In this document: positions 50,299 through 63,000 of the stretch, one piece after another
How the letters are laid out: each line of letters starts with the position of its first letter
Position numbering within the stretch: the stretch's first letter is position 1
Source of the DNA: Dryas octopetala
Lineage: Eukaryota; Streptophyta; Magnoliopsida; Rosales; Rosaceae
Reading direction: 5' to 3'
Length of the DNA stretch: 64,000 bases
Assembly (NCBI GenBank): GCA_963921425.1
Contig: OY992836.1
Location: forward strand, 16,385,614-16,449,613
Notes under the pieces: model-generated
What the model saw: the letters and a program-made list of their open reading frames with translations, nothing else
Databases searched by the model: none
Told to the model about the DNA's origin: nothing
Made by a program: the position numbers and the translations under genes

Positions 50299-51149
50299 TT
50301 TCTGGGTCCGACTCTAAGTTCCTGAAAACCCAACTTGATGGGTCAGAATTGAGGAAGAAGAAGAAGAAGAAGAAGAAACAAAGGAGGAAAATTGAAGGGT
50401 CTGTGAGTCTGTGTGAACCTGAGGCTTAAGCTTGGTTGAATTGGAAGAAGAAGAATGGGTTTTTGGGCAAGTGGGAGTGTAGAGAGTAGAGAGTGGGGGG
50501 TGATTATGAAATTTGGAGGCAAAAGACAAGTAGTTGAGTTGGGGCTCCGCCTGAAATCCAGTCTCTCTTTCGGCGTCGTCGCACAAATCCAGCTATTTCC
50601 ATGCCTCTTTCTCTCTCTCTCTCTGCCCGATTTTTTAATTTTATATGTATAAAAAAAAATCGATTTTTTTTTCTGAAAAGGGAGAATGATATTTTGATAG
50701 CGTGAACTGTGAAGCCGGTTATGAGTTATGAGTCGACTGACGGACTGACTGATCGGTTATCAAATTCAAACAGAGTCTAACAATCTCGAGATCTAGTGAT
50801 CCAGTGACGTATTGACGGATTTGCCCCTTGCGAACTGATAACGCCGTTAAGACGGAGGGACGGGTGGCTGCTGGAATTGGGATTGGGAGGAGTAAATGCA
50901 GTGTCCAGGTGTCCGCGTTGGGATGGATGACACGTGGGTTGTGGGTTCATGTCCAACCGTATCCAGCTGGCATTTGCTGCTCACGCTTTAACCGTTTTTC
51001 TCTACATCTCTCTATGGTGTATGACCCATTTATCTATCTACTAGTGCATACATAATACATTGATATAGATACACAAACACACAGCTTTGGTTTGGTTAGA
51101 TACAGCTAGATGGATGGCTTTGGCTTACTTTTTGCTTCTGCCATTTCAT

Positions 51150-51241
51150 GGAGGATGGATGGGGTTTATGAATGATGGATGATGGAGGATGGATGGGGTT
51201 TATGAATGATGGATGATGGATGATGGATGATGGATGATGGA
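51150..51241. repeat. GATGGATGATGG minisatellite
   Basis: Tandem copies of GATGGATGATGG, GAGGATGGATGGGG and TTTATGAATGATGG form a short composite array of about 90 bp. The phrase GGAGGATGGATGGGGTTTAT occurs twice, about 32 bp apart. Confidence 0.8.
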
Positions 51242-51306
51242 TTCCAGTAACTGCCATTATCATGTTGTGAGTTGAGTGAGTAAGGACTTCCCCCTCCCCA
51301 CATCAC

Positions 51307-51486
51307 AAAAAATTATAGAGTATAACCGATATACCGTCACGTGATATAACCAATCTAACGTGTAAGGTTATTACTGGACGATATATTTATATTAGTAGGA
51401 TATAATATTAATAACATTCACTCATCTTATAACAAATAGACTGGTTATGCCACGTGTCAATATAACGATTATACAGAATAATTTCT
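51307..51486. mobile_element. Mutator-like MITE, copy 2 of 2
   Basis: A 180 bp element flanked by a perfect 10 bp repeat, CCCACATCAC, at 51297-51306 and 51487-51496. Its imperfect inverted ends include ATTATAGAGTATAACCGATA and, from the other side, ATTATTCTGTATAATCGTTA. It matches 45081-45261. No coding capacity. The repeat length fits a Mutator-like target duplication. Confidence 0.85.
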
Positions 51487-51996
51487 CCCACATCACATGC
51501 TCTGCTTTCTCTTGTCCAATGTGTCCTTCCTCTTTTCAACTCCCCATGACTATGACTTTACCCTTATTCTAACCAATTTTCTTGTACATATTTATCGTGT
51601 TTATCTCTTTTATTATGATAGTAGATTGATAATGTAATGAAAACAAATAATACGACTCCCTCTCACATTTGTGTCCATCTCTCTCTACAACAAGTTTTTT
51701 TGTGGGGCAAGTCTAATACAACTCTCTTTCACTTATAGGACCACAAATATTTGTGAGTCCCACTTCACTTATAGAGATATCGTACTATAAAACTTACATT
51801 GAGAGAAAAACTTTAATAAAACCACGATTTTCCTTACAATTGGCATATTCACCAACTCTTTCATAACAACTAGTTACTTGATTAATATGTGAAGATTGAA
51901 TGTGAAAGAACCATTATATAAAAGGATTGCAATTTGCATAGAAGATTTTCTTCACCAATCATCATGTATTATAATTGTATGTTATTATTAATCTAT

Positions 51997-52415
51997 GGCT
52001 TGTTTACATTTTACACACTTGAATTTTAGACTTAATCTCACTTGAATTTTAGGCTTAATCTCACTTCAACACTTTAAAAAAAAATTGTGTCAATTTACCA
52101 CCTGAATTAAAAATTTGTTGCAATTTGCCATATGTGGCTCATTCCATCTAAATTTTGGTTAAATATAAGAGTGTTTTGGTATTTTCAAGTTTATATTGTT
52201 AGAAAAAAAAATTACTTTTTACACTTTACTCGCTTTCTAACAATGGAAAGTTGACTTGAAAAGACAAACACACAGTTTTAACAAAGTTTTAGACGGAATG
52301 AGCTCGAGGTGGTACATTGCAACAAATTTTTAATTTATGTGGTAAATTAACATAATTTTTTTTTAGGTGATAAAGTGAGATCAAACTCAAAATTCAAATA
52401 GATTATAATAAAGCC
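51997..52415. mobile_element. Mutator-like foldback MITE (GGCTT family)
   Basis: A 419 bp element with long inverted ends (GGCTTGTTTACATTTTACAC against GGCTTTATTATAATCTATTT, with TTAAAAATTTGTTGCAAT shared deeper inside). Flanking 9-mers are TTAATCTAT (51988-51996) and TTACTCTAT (52416-52424), 8 of 9 matching. The left arm has an internal duplication of CTTGAATTTTAG. It belongs with the elements at 1981 and 8872. Confidence 0.82.
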
Positions 52416-53216
52416 TTACTCTATTAGTCAATACCTAAAGGAAAAAGGCCAGATCTGTCATTCAATTTTTGTAAGCTTTGCAATTGTGAATGGTGGGAGA
52501 TGTGCCTTATTTCCCATCTACATTTAAGTTATTTAACTATTTATTAATATACAATGGCACTTCATAAATAATGTCATTTTCAACCCTAATCGTTTAATTT
52601 ATCTTTTTATTTTTTCTTATAGGGACATTAAGCAGGCTAAATTTAATAGATTGTTCACTCGGGCTAAAATGATCGGGCTTAGATTTTTCTTTTAGGCATT
52701 AGATTTGATCTGATGATCAAAACCCCCCACTCTTTCGTCACCGATCTAGCCCAGCAACCCAAAAAGAGTTTTCCACGGCCCATGGGCCGAAACTATTTTA
52801 TTACAATTTAAAAAAAAGTTCAGACAATTAAAAACCCCCCAAAAAAAAAAAAATGCAAAATGGGAATAGTCTCCCGCGTTTAAAAAGGAGAGTTAGTTAT
52901 ATTAAAAGAGGGAGCTTCAGCAGCCGCTATTTCCAAACCCTGGTTTTTTTGGGTTTCTCTTCTCACTTCCTCACTGGGTGGCCGACACCGAAGAAAACGA
53001 CGACGTTTTCAAAGCCGCAGCTGCAGTAGCACAGAGAAAGAAGAAGACGACCGACGACCGACGACCTCTGCTCACTGCTCACATCACTGAACGCACGCAC
53101 TCACTTTCTGTGAACCCTACCTAACCTGCTGTTACGGCTGAAGCAAAACCTAGTCCTAGGGCATCCCCGCTGAAAATTTCACGAGGATCCGTAGGGCTAG
53201 GGCAAGAGAGAAAGCC

Positions 53217-56200
53217 ATGGGCGTCGAGTTCAGGAACAACGAGGCAGCTTTCAACGAGATGGACGACGCTGATTTCACCGATTCTGACCTGGTCAATCAC
53301 ATGAAGGACGTTCTTTGTTCAGTCTCATCGGTAAGCATTCGGAACTAGGAAAGCTTGTTTCTTGATTGTTTGGTTCCAATTTTAGCTCTGACAAGTTTGA
53401 ATCTCAATTGTTTTGTCTCAGGGCGATACTGCCGAATACGCTGAACTCATTTCGGTTATATACCACGATCAAACACTTAACCCTGAGGAGGCAGCTCTGC
53501 TTGTGGTAAGTTCTTGCCTATAAGCAACTAATTTGGTTTCACTTGAATTCATTTTGTCTAGTTTTTGAAGTTTTCGTTGTTTATGATCGCCCAGACTAGT
53601 TTGAAGGCGCTATCTGGAGCAGTTAATTACATAGACAATGTCGTACACGACTTGCTCCTCAATGCAGTAAGCTGATAGTATTACCCTTTGTTTTTTTTGT
53701 TATCCTTGGTTATGTTTTATTAATTATTCATTGCAAAAATGTCTTCAGATTTTCAATATGAGCTTGTGGAAGTATAAGTATCCTGATATACTGGATGCGG
53801 TGGTGGAATTAATTATTTCCTTGGTATGTGGGTTTCATATGGTTCTGCAATTGTCATTATTTTTGTATGTTTTAGGGCCAATTGGCAAGACTTTTAGATT
53901 GTTTTTCACTTACAATGCTGCAGGCTGCTTCAAGCGGGAAGTATGTTGATCGATGTTTGGACATGCTCATAGGCCAGTTCTCACCTCATGGTTATTTCCA
54001 GAATTCCTTGAACCTGCCGTGGGGCCTTACATTAAAGGACCAAGTTTTATCTCGTGTGCATTCAGCTATAAAAGATATAGCTGATTTGGTGCCACTTTCG
54101 CCTGCGAGACTAGTGCCAATTGTTATAGAGAGAGCGCGGCACTTTTATCGTTTCAAGGATAATGTAAGTTCAACGTGCCATCTAGTACCAAAATGTTGTT
54201 ATCTAAGAAAATATCCTCTGCAGTCATTGTTAGCTTTCTGATAGTACTACATAGGCGAGATATCGTCTTTGAAAGTGATCATGATCTTTAATTTCCTGAT
54301 GTATAGCGTTGTATAATATTATTTAGTCTACAGAACAATGGATTTTACTTCCTATTGTGGTTCATTATTGAACATGTTGCAATTTTTTTCTTCCTCCAAT
54401 GTCTGCATTGTTTATCTGGTTAGTGTTCTATGTAAGTTTCTATTTCTAAAGATATGCCATGTTTCTATTGTAGAGTATCCTTATGTTCGTAGAGAACATG
54501 TTAAAGTTGGAAAGTGGTGTGCTTGGCGAAGTTGTTCGGATTCCAATTCTTGCAGGTGTGATGGATGTGCTGCTAGAATTGGATGTATGTATATTGAAGG
54601 TCTCATCAAAAGTATGTATATTTGAATGTTCAATTTGATTTAGTAGTTGAAAGAAATAAATACATTTTTTCATGATGACGTTATGAACTGACTTGCTATA
54701 GGAGGAGGTTGGATGGGACGACATCTTACTAGATGATTCTAGTAAAGGAGTGTTTCAGATGGAGCTAGAAGATGTGGACGAGTTTACATATGATGATGGT
54801 CTGAATGATGGTAGTGAGGTATGATCAAATTGGCTTAAACTATATAAACTGTTCATATGATGTATAGCCTTGGACTAATTTATGATTTAAATTTGAATTT
54901 CTGACGTAGTTGTTATAGTGAGGGAAGTTAGTTAATACTTGTCCAATTCCAGACCAATGACATGTTGTGTGGTTTTCATTTTTCAAAAACAGGAATTTGC
55001 TTAGCATTTGTTCCTCACACTATTCTTGTTCTTTACTGCTTATGATAATTTTAATCCTTCATTGTAAAGTGATTGAAAGTTATTTTATACAGCTTCCAAG
55101 AGAACTAAGTTGCACAAGTTCAGCAGGAAAAGTATCTGCTGAAAAGTTAGATAGCTTGATGGTGTTAACTTTTGAGCATCTTGAATCCTGTGAAGATGGT
55201 GGCCGTTTGATAGAGGTAACTTTCATATCTTTTTCCCCCTTTTGGTTGACATGTTTAATTTGCTCATTCCCCTATCCTAGTGTTCACTTTTATCTGTTAT
55301 TTATATGGTGTGTCTAGGTCTTTGAAGTTCTTCTTGAGTCATTTAAGAAGACTGTCTTGCCAGCGTATAAGCCAAAATTTGCCCAGGTGATGCATACATA
55401 ATCAACATATATATATTTTTGACGTTTTTCATTGTTCTTTTTTTTTTTTTCTTTTTATGCTTAATTGCATAATTAGTGGTTTATTTAATCCCTGTATTAA
55501 ATTGCTTTTTCCTTATTGCAGTTTGTGATGTTCTATGCCTGTTCTCTTGATCCTGGAAATTGTGGTGTGACATTTGCTATGATGCTTGAAGAAATTTTTG
55601 TTTGCAGTACCAACCCCCCACGTCTTAGGTAATATGCTTGTTTTTTATGATGTATAGTTGGTGTTTTTTCTTTATTTGTTAGTTCTTATTTTGGAAAGCA
55701 TTCATATCTTAGATTGATTTTAGAATTGTGGTCTTTAAACCTCTTGAAGTGGACTTAAACATTTATCTTTTTTATGAGATATACCATTTTGTTTCTGGTT
55801 TCCTCTAATTGTTATTCTACCTTACATTTGTACGAGACTATTGGTGCATGACCTGGGATTTGACACTTTTTGTAAGGAACATTTGGGGCATGTGTATAGT
55901 AAACCCATTATGAGTACTACACGACATGGTTTAGATATGAGGCATGTTTTACATATCTGTTGACGACCAATATGTATTCATGGCACTCAAGAAAACAATG
56001 GAAAATCTGGCAGGGTAGCTATATAGTTGAAAATCTATTGTTACCTTAGATCACTAAGGTGGATGCTATTTGTTGGCATGGGTCTCTGTCACATACCTTT
56101 TTTTCCCTTTCTTTTGGTGTGTTTGGCAGGAGAATATCTTGTGTTCTTGAGTTCATCTGTAATTATAGTCACAAAAGAGGACATTTTTTCAGATTATTAG

Positions 56201-58597
56201 TTTCAACTTTTAGATGTTTAGGGGCATCATATATAGTACTGATTTCCCTTTTGGGTTTTGTGCAGGATGAGTGCTGTTGCTTATCTTGCTAGTTATTTGT
56301 CTCGTGCGAAGTTTCTGTCAGCCTCTATGGTTGCTAGCATTCTGGAAAGGTTGTGTACAGACCTAAATAGTCCAATCTAATCTATGTTCTTTCAAGGACC
56401 AACATTTAGACATAAGAAATGAAAGAGATAAGGAATCTGTCTAATGCAGTCGTCATGTGTTTCTCTGGTTTCAGGTTGGTGGATTGGTGCTTTAAATATG
56501 TCAAAATGCAGGATGGCGGAATAAATCCAGAAGCTCATAGAATATTTTATTCTGGATGTCAGGTATATTTTTTTATACTTGACAATAAATTTTTTAACTT
56601 ATAATAATCAAATGTTGCAGCTCTCTTTCTTAATGAAATGGCATGTGAAGATGGTAAACAGCTGTATGGTAAAGTGAATTTTATATTGAAATGTGTTTGT
56701 TTTTATCCTTAATGATTACGAAAAGGAAACAGAAATATCGCGCAGATGTCTGAACATTTTCATAGTCTTGGCTGGTTTTCTTATCGCAAAAAAAATAGTC
56801 TTGTCTGGATTGGTAAGAATTCGCATTTGATCAGAAGAATTGTATAACGTATTGGCATGGGTGGCTAGAAATTTTTTTCAAACTTAAGATGTATTTTTGG
56901 TATTGAATTGCATTGTGAAATCATGATTTTGAATTGCCAAGCCAAACTTTTGTTGATATTCATAATTTCTCCATATTGTTTGTGGGGAGATCCTGATAGC
57001 TAGTTGGAACCAAGTCCGCAACTATGGACAGTGGTAGAGTGACACTGCAATTCCTCCCTTCATTACCTTTGTACTGCTACATCACCACCTCCACCATCAT
57101 AGCCACATTCCCTTTCTATTTTTATGCGGGCCTGGTTTCACTGCTTCTGTCGTGCTAACTGCACACCTAATAAGATTGTTCTTTAATAGTTGCATTTTGT
57201 GATCCCTGTCCTATGCTTATGCTGCTTATATTTTATATCATATATTTGGCAACATCAAAGTTATTTTACTTGTATGGAGTAAGTGTAAAGATTTTCTTTT
57301 GATGGTTAATTATGTGCCCAACAGGCCATCATGTATTTGCTGTGCTTCCGGATGAGATCAATGATGGATGTTGCTCGGTTGAAGTCATGGCTGGTTCGTC
57401 TGCCTCTAGAGTCAATTTTAACAAATAAATTGAGCCCACTGAAGGTGAGGACTGTTTTGGGGCACAACCATAAAATTGTAGGAGGGTTTTCTACACCTAG
57501 TCTCACCGTGGACAATAAACAAGCTTCATTATATTTTCGTTGATCTTATGCCCTTGCCCTTTAGTTCTCTTTTATACTATTTGAGGATGCTTTTCTGTCT
57601 AAAGTTATCATATCATAATGCCTGATTTTATTCTTCATTTTAACAGGTGTGCCTGCCTTCCATAGTAATGGAGTTTCTACGGCAAGCAGAGGCAGCTGGT
57701 TTATTCACAACGACTGAGGAATTCAATTTTGATGACCATCTGGAATCAGAATATTCAAGGGCATTTGGTGGGATGGAGAGGCTTGACATGCTCTTCCCAT
57801 TTGACCCATGTTTGCTGAAAAAAAGTGACAGGTTAGTATGTTAGCTTTGGATTCATCATTTTGGAAGGAAATCATTCTTTCATTAAAAATCAAATATAAC
57901 ATGGGGAAATCTGGTGGGATGCATGATATTTTATGCACAAGACCGAAACGCAAGGCGGGGCAGATAACCTATGAAAATGTAGTTTTGAAACCCAAAAATT
58001 TGCGACTCCCAGCTGCCCTTCTATTTTTTGGGAAAATTGAAATAAATCCCATGCATTGACTATCCAAATTTGAGAGAAAAATAAGATTTGCTGTTGTCGA
58101 GCATAGTTTTAACTTTTAAGAAAGCCTTACAAGGGAATTCTAATAAGATTGTCTTTCTGGCTCTGTTTTTAACAGTCCGGACAACAAAATGTCTTTTTTG
58201 GTGAACTATTCACGTCCACCTTGGCTCCAAGAATCAAATTATTAAAGTTTTGATTGCTTTGCTAACTGGTATATTTTCCTGCATATAAAGATATATTCGG
58301 CCAAAGTTTGTTTACTGGTCAATGGTTCAACCTACTTATGACGATGACGAAGAAGATTTTAGCGATGAAGATGTTGATGAAGCTTTTGTGGGTGGAAATG
58401 AGGAGAATGTGATGGATTGTGAGATTATAAAAAGCTTGGAGGAACAGCATTTTGGTTTTGATGAATTTGAGTCTGCCTTGAACAAAATGTCTATCACACC
58501 AAAGGACTCGTTCCGCTGTAAGTTTGGTGGTGCAATAAACCAGCCCATGCGAATGCCCTCGAGAATTAGACCGTCCACAAGTCCGGAGTCTTTGTAA
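53217..58597 (+). CDS. RRN3: RNA polymerase I initiation factor RRN3 (TIF-IA)
   Basis: Fifteen exons: 53217-53330, 53422-53505, 53595-53666, 53749-53823, 53924-54163, 54474-54584, 54702-54818, 55093-55215, 55318-55386, 55522-55628, 56266-56349, 56475-56562, 57325-57444, 57647-57831 and 58291-58597, giving 631 residues. RRN3 bridges RNA polymerase I and the rDNA promoter factor so that rRNA transcription can start in the nucleolus. Recognisable parts are YIDNVVHDLL, IFNMSLWKYKYPDILDAVVE, LSRVHSAIKDIADLVPLSP, an acidic insertion (DVDEFTYDDGLNDGSE), FAQFVMFYACSLDPGNCGVT, SAVAYLASYLSRAKFL, DWCFKYV, QAIMYLLCFRMRSMMD, LPFDP-like MLFPFDPCLLKKSDRYI and PKFVYW. The C-terminus is acidic (DDDEEDFSDEDVDEAF), as in the family. 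All introns are GT-AG with matching phases. The function should be conserved and essential. Confidence 0.94.
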
Positions 58598-60006
58598 ATT
58601 ACTCTAATTTCTTTTAGGAAATGCAAGCAGCAAAATTGTATTGGTTATAGAATTATATGTATTTGTTGTACAAACAGACGTTATGCTAGCCACAGTGGCC
58701 CCTCAAAAAGTGATGTGGCGAGCTGATAATGAGAGAGATGTGTAGTGGTGGTAGAGTTCTGCTTCTGGTTTTAAATTTTGGGTTTTTGTATTGTCCACTT
58801 GTGGAGCTTAGCTTTCCTGCCCTCCGTTAATTTAATGAAAGATATATGATCCAAGTTATATTTTTATTTGAATTTGGGCAATCTCTGCCTTATGGACTTG
58901 ATTTTACGTTCAGGGACCTTTAGTTATCATTTGAATTGTGGCAAAAAAAAAAAATTCTAATTGGAAATCTAATTCTTCTTGTTTTAATGTTGTGCTTTAC
59001 CTATTTTAAAGCAGGTTTAAAGTGGCTTCATGCATAATTAGGTATTTAGGTTTGTATTTTTCTGAAGTTCTGCTTCTCCAAGAACTAAAATTTTGCGAGG
59101 ACATAAAACTGTTACTTGATTGATGAATGGTTTCCTTTTAACATTTCGAATGGTAGTCTAAATTTGGATTAAGCCTTACATTAGTGTTTTGGTTAAGAGA
59201 GTTTTACGCTAAGAAATTGGACTTTATACTTTTATAGAGGTCTGGTTATTAAAACAAAAGAAATTATAAGATTAAATCACCAATGGTGGTAGTTTTTGCA
59301 AGTTTTTTTTTTGGCCGCTGTAGTTTTTTGCAAGTATAAATGTGGAAAAAAATTATATAAAAAAGTTGAATAAAGAAAAAGATACAAAATATGTGGGTTC
59401 AAATAAACCCACTCATATTAATCCTTAAATGTAAAAGAAAAATAAGTTAAATGGTATCTCTTAATGTTCATGAAAAGAATAGAACAAAAAATAAGAAAAA
59501 ATGTATTGACAAATCACACATATGCTCAACACATTAAATTGTTTGGAAGATTAGAATGGTAGTCTATAACTTCTTATTGATTTTTTTTTTTCCAAAACTT
59601 TGCAAGAGCCGTGGCCCCTCTTAGTCCCTTCTATGTTCTGGCCCTGAGTCAGTCCACCCCATAACAACACCCCGCTGGCGCCGTCAGTAGCTACAACCAG
59701 CAGTGGAATTAGTAGAACCAATGTATTCTGACCAGCCCACATCTCTTCCATCTCCTACCTTGGTTCAGCACTACACATTGATAAACCCATATTTCCAAGA
59801 GGTGCAGGAACATTTCCAGACTAAACTGTGGCAATGCAAATGATCCCCTAAATTGAAGGGGTCAAGTTTTATATTATGGCCCTCAGCTTGATCTTTCTGA
59901 GTATCTCTCACTTGTTGTTCGACAGTAATTAAATACAGCGCAAACCAATCCAGCAAGAAGCATCTAGCAAACCTGTCATAGAAAATTTATTCAACAGAGG
60001 TAGACA
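58598..60006. other. Intergenic DNA between convergent genes
   Basis: These are the 3' flanks of RRN3 (plus) and TRAPPC11 (minus). The first 250 bases are probably RRN3 3' untranslated sequence. AT-rich, no gene or clear element seen. Confidence 0.5.
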
Positions 60007-63000
60007 TCATTCAGCAACCAGCGATTCCACCCTATCATCTCCCACAGCGACCATCTTGAAATGAGGCTTGGAGGGAAACACAAAAATAGTAGATGCAGCA
60101 ATTGAGGGCTGAAACCCAGTTGAATATCTAACTGAGGTTAAAGTGAATTTGGGTAGCTGTTGTGCACCCGAGGCAAGTGGCACAAGCTTGTAACCGATGA
60201 TGTGCTCAGATTTTGGAAGAATAAAAATGGTGTCATTGTGAGACCCAGATAATACAAAACTTAGTACATCTGCCAATGAAATTTTGGCCTCCTGAAGCAA
60301 TTCCGTTTGGTTCTGGATTTTAACAAAATATGTGAAGGGATCACCAAGGATTGCGTAAGGAGGACAATCCAAACTCACAACCAGAGGTGATGACTCCAGA
60401 TTCACATCAGGAAGTCTGTGTTTAGTTAAAACTGAAGCTGTGGAACCAGATTGCACCTCAGTCCCAGAAGTCCTTCTCCATCTAAGATACACATCACCTA
60501 ACTTAAGCTTTGAAGAATTCGTCTCAGAAGTGACAGTGTAAACCTTCTTGAACTCTTCTCCTGGAACAAGAAGGGAAGGGTCTAAAAGGTCCTCACCTCC
60601 ATGTTGCACAGAACATGACCTTTCAGTGCCATCATTGTCATCTACTTCAAGAGATAAGGATAGTAACTGAAGCGGCACCTCGGAACAGTTCTTTGCACTA
60701 ACAACAAGTACACTAGTTCCGTTTAAGGGCATTGATGCTGACTGATCAGAATCAGGAGCTGGCTTTATCCTAGAAAGCAACAATGGGTACCGCCGGAATG
60801 GAAGCATATGGCGATGGCTAATTATGATTGCATTCTTTCCTTCAATCTGCAAGCTCTTGTGGACATTAACTTTTTGTGCGTTTGATTCATTCTTATCTGG
60901 AGAATAACCCAATGAGACATAGAGCATAATTGGTTTGGGTCTGTTCCACTTGATTTCCAATTTGCAAGACCACGAGTCTCCACTTTTGAGAAAAGGAACA
61001 GAAACCAATCCAAAAGATTGTTGAATTTTCTTAATTTCATCAGTATTCAATTGGGATTCATCTTCTCCTTCTGGTCCAGAAATACCAAGAAGTTCAACAT
61101 GATGAGTATCCATAGATGGTTCTGTTTCCCTTGGACTGAACAAACCACCTCCCCTTACATCCACCAGATTGATCTTCAACTCACCAGAGTTAACATCATG
61201 GCCCTTGGACCTGATAGTAACAGGTACTATGAAGCTCTCCCCAATAAATGCAGGGCCAGAAGCACCTAAATAGAGATCCACCAGTGGGTCTGGTTCTTCA
61301 ACCTGAGTAGCCTTCTGACCAGAGAATGCCAGAGCAGGGTCCTTGGTTGGGTATGTTACCACACGATCTTCAAATTTCCAAAGAGGCAACTCATCCATCG
61401 AAGCAGGACTTTCAGCTCTGCAACAGATTGTGAAGTGGGGTCCCATTTTTGCAATAACAGATATGCATTCAAGCTTTCCACTTTGATCTGAATAGTCAAA
61501 AAATTGTGTTACAACTAGAGAACAATAGAAGGGGGGCATTATGGATGATCTAACAATACTATCAAGGATATTAAGATGAACCCTTGGTACAAAAGGAGGA
61601 ATGCAGGAAAGTAATTTAATTATCAAGCATAAAGCAATCACTCAAAATCTGGCTATTAGGCCAATTGAGCAATAAGTTGGCCTAACTCCCAATTAAATTG
61701 CTGGATTAACCACATGGGCTTCCACAAATCATGAATTGAACTGCAATCACTTATGTGATATTAATTACTTTCAGTAGAGCAGAAAAATATATTTTACAAA
61801 CCCAAACAAACTTTTAATAATATTCTCTCTCCAAAGGGGAAAAAAATCCAACATATGCACATAACTCACAAAACATCTAAGTTGAATGTGATTTGTGAGT
61901 GTGTGACAGATAAATATAACGGGTCATCAGTTGTTACATTTATTTAGATGTTATGACTTGAGCAGTTTATTCTAACATGAACAAGTAATATCACAAGATT
62001 GGGGAGGCATATCAAGATGTAGCAAGACAGGTCCAAATACTCTACTGAATCTGATATCATAGAGTACATCAAGCTCATGTTATATGTCAGGTAATATCTG
62101 TTGCATGCATATCAGAATGAACCTAATGTATAATCTTAACACTATAGAATGCAGAATAGAATCTTTGTTTTACCAGATTTGATGTCATATGTCAATCGCA
62201 GCCATTTATTTGTAGAAAGTGCCAAAGAAGAAGCAGTCTCTATTCGGCGACCCGGTTGGCCATCAATCACGGCAGCTACATGAGGCCTTTTGCCATTCAT
62301 GATGATAAAGTTACAATCCGACTGATTGAACTGCACTTCTAATTGATCAATTTCAAAATTAAGTGGTAATTGTGACAGAAGTGACAGTGTAACCAATGTG
62401 GATGAGCCAGGCTTGATTATGTGTTCATGAAAAGCAACTGAAGCAAGAAGAACCAATCTAAGGGGACTGACGAGATCAATTTCGAGGTGAAGTGGATTAT
62501 CACCATTTACTTTGAGATCATCACTGTTTTCAATTGATGCAAACCCCGGTTCTCCACTAACAAGCCCAAAAACTTCTTTGTGTATTGTTTCTCTTTGTTG
62601 GAGAGTCGCAGGCCCAGCTGGACCAGATTCTTCAAATCTGAAAGACTGGATACCAGTATCAGCTGATATAGGGAGCGCAGCCATTTCAAAGGAGTACTCT
62701 ATAAAATCTTTAACTCTACTATGTTTCCTTGAACATTCACGTAGGTAACCCAATACCTCCCACAACAAAGTAACCCAACCCTCTTGTCTGTATAGAATTG
62801 CAATGTCATCAAAAAGCTGTTTTGCATTGCTAAAATCACCTACAGAATAATATTCTCTGGCCATCTGGAACCCACAAAATGAGCTCATTCTCCTGACTTT
62901 GAGATTATTGTATGATTCACAAGATTTTTTGAGTAAAGCAATAATTTCAAAGGAATCTTGGAACCTTTTTCCTTCAGAAATAGCATAACGCATATACTCT

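Larger units (their letters stand above)
50299..53216. other. Divergent intergenic DNA between PIRL and RRN3
   Basis: This carries the promoters of both divergent genes. It holds a GATGGATGATGG minisatellite (about 51150-51241), a Mutator-like MITE (51307-51486) and a foldback MITE (51997-52415). About 52920-53216 is probably the RRN3 5' untranslated region. The GAA-rich tract near 50351 belongs to the PIRL leader. No other gene seen. Confidence 0.6.

Noticed and set aside
58336..58626. 96-residue minus-strand frame
   Set aside because: It is the antisense shadow of the last RRN3 exon.
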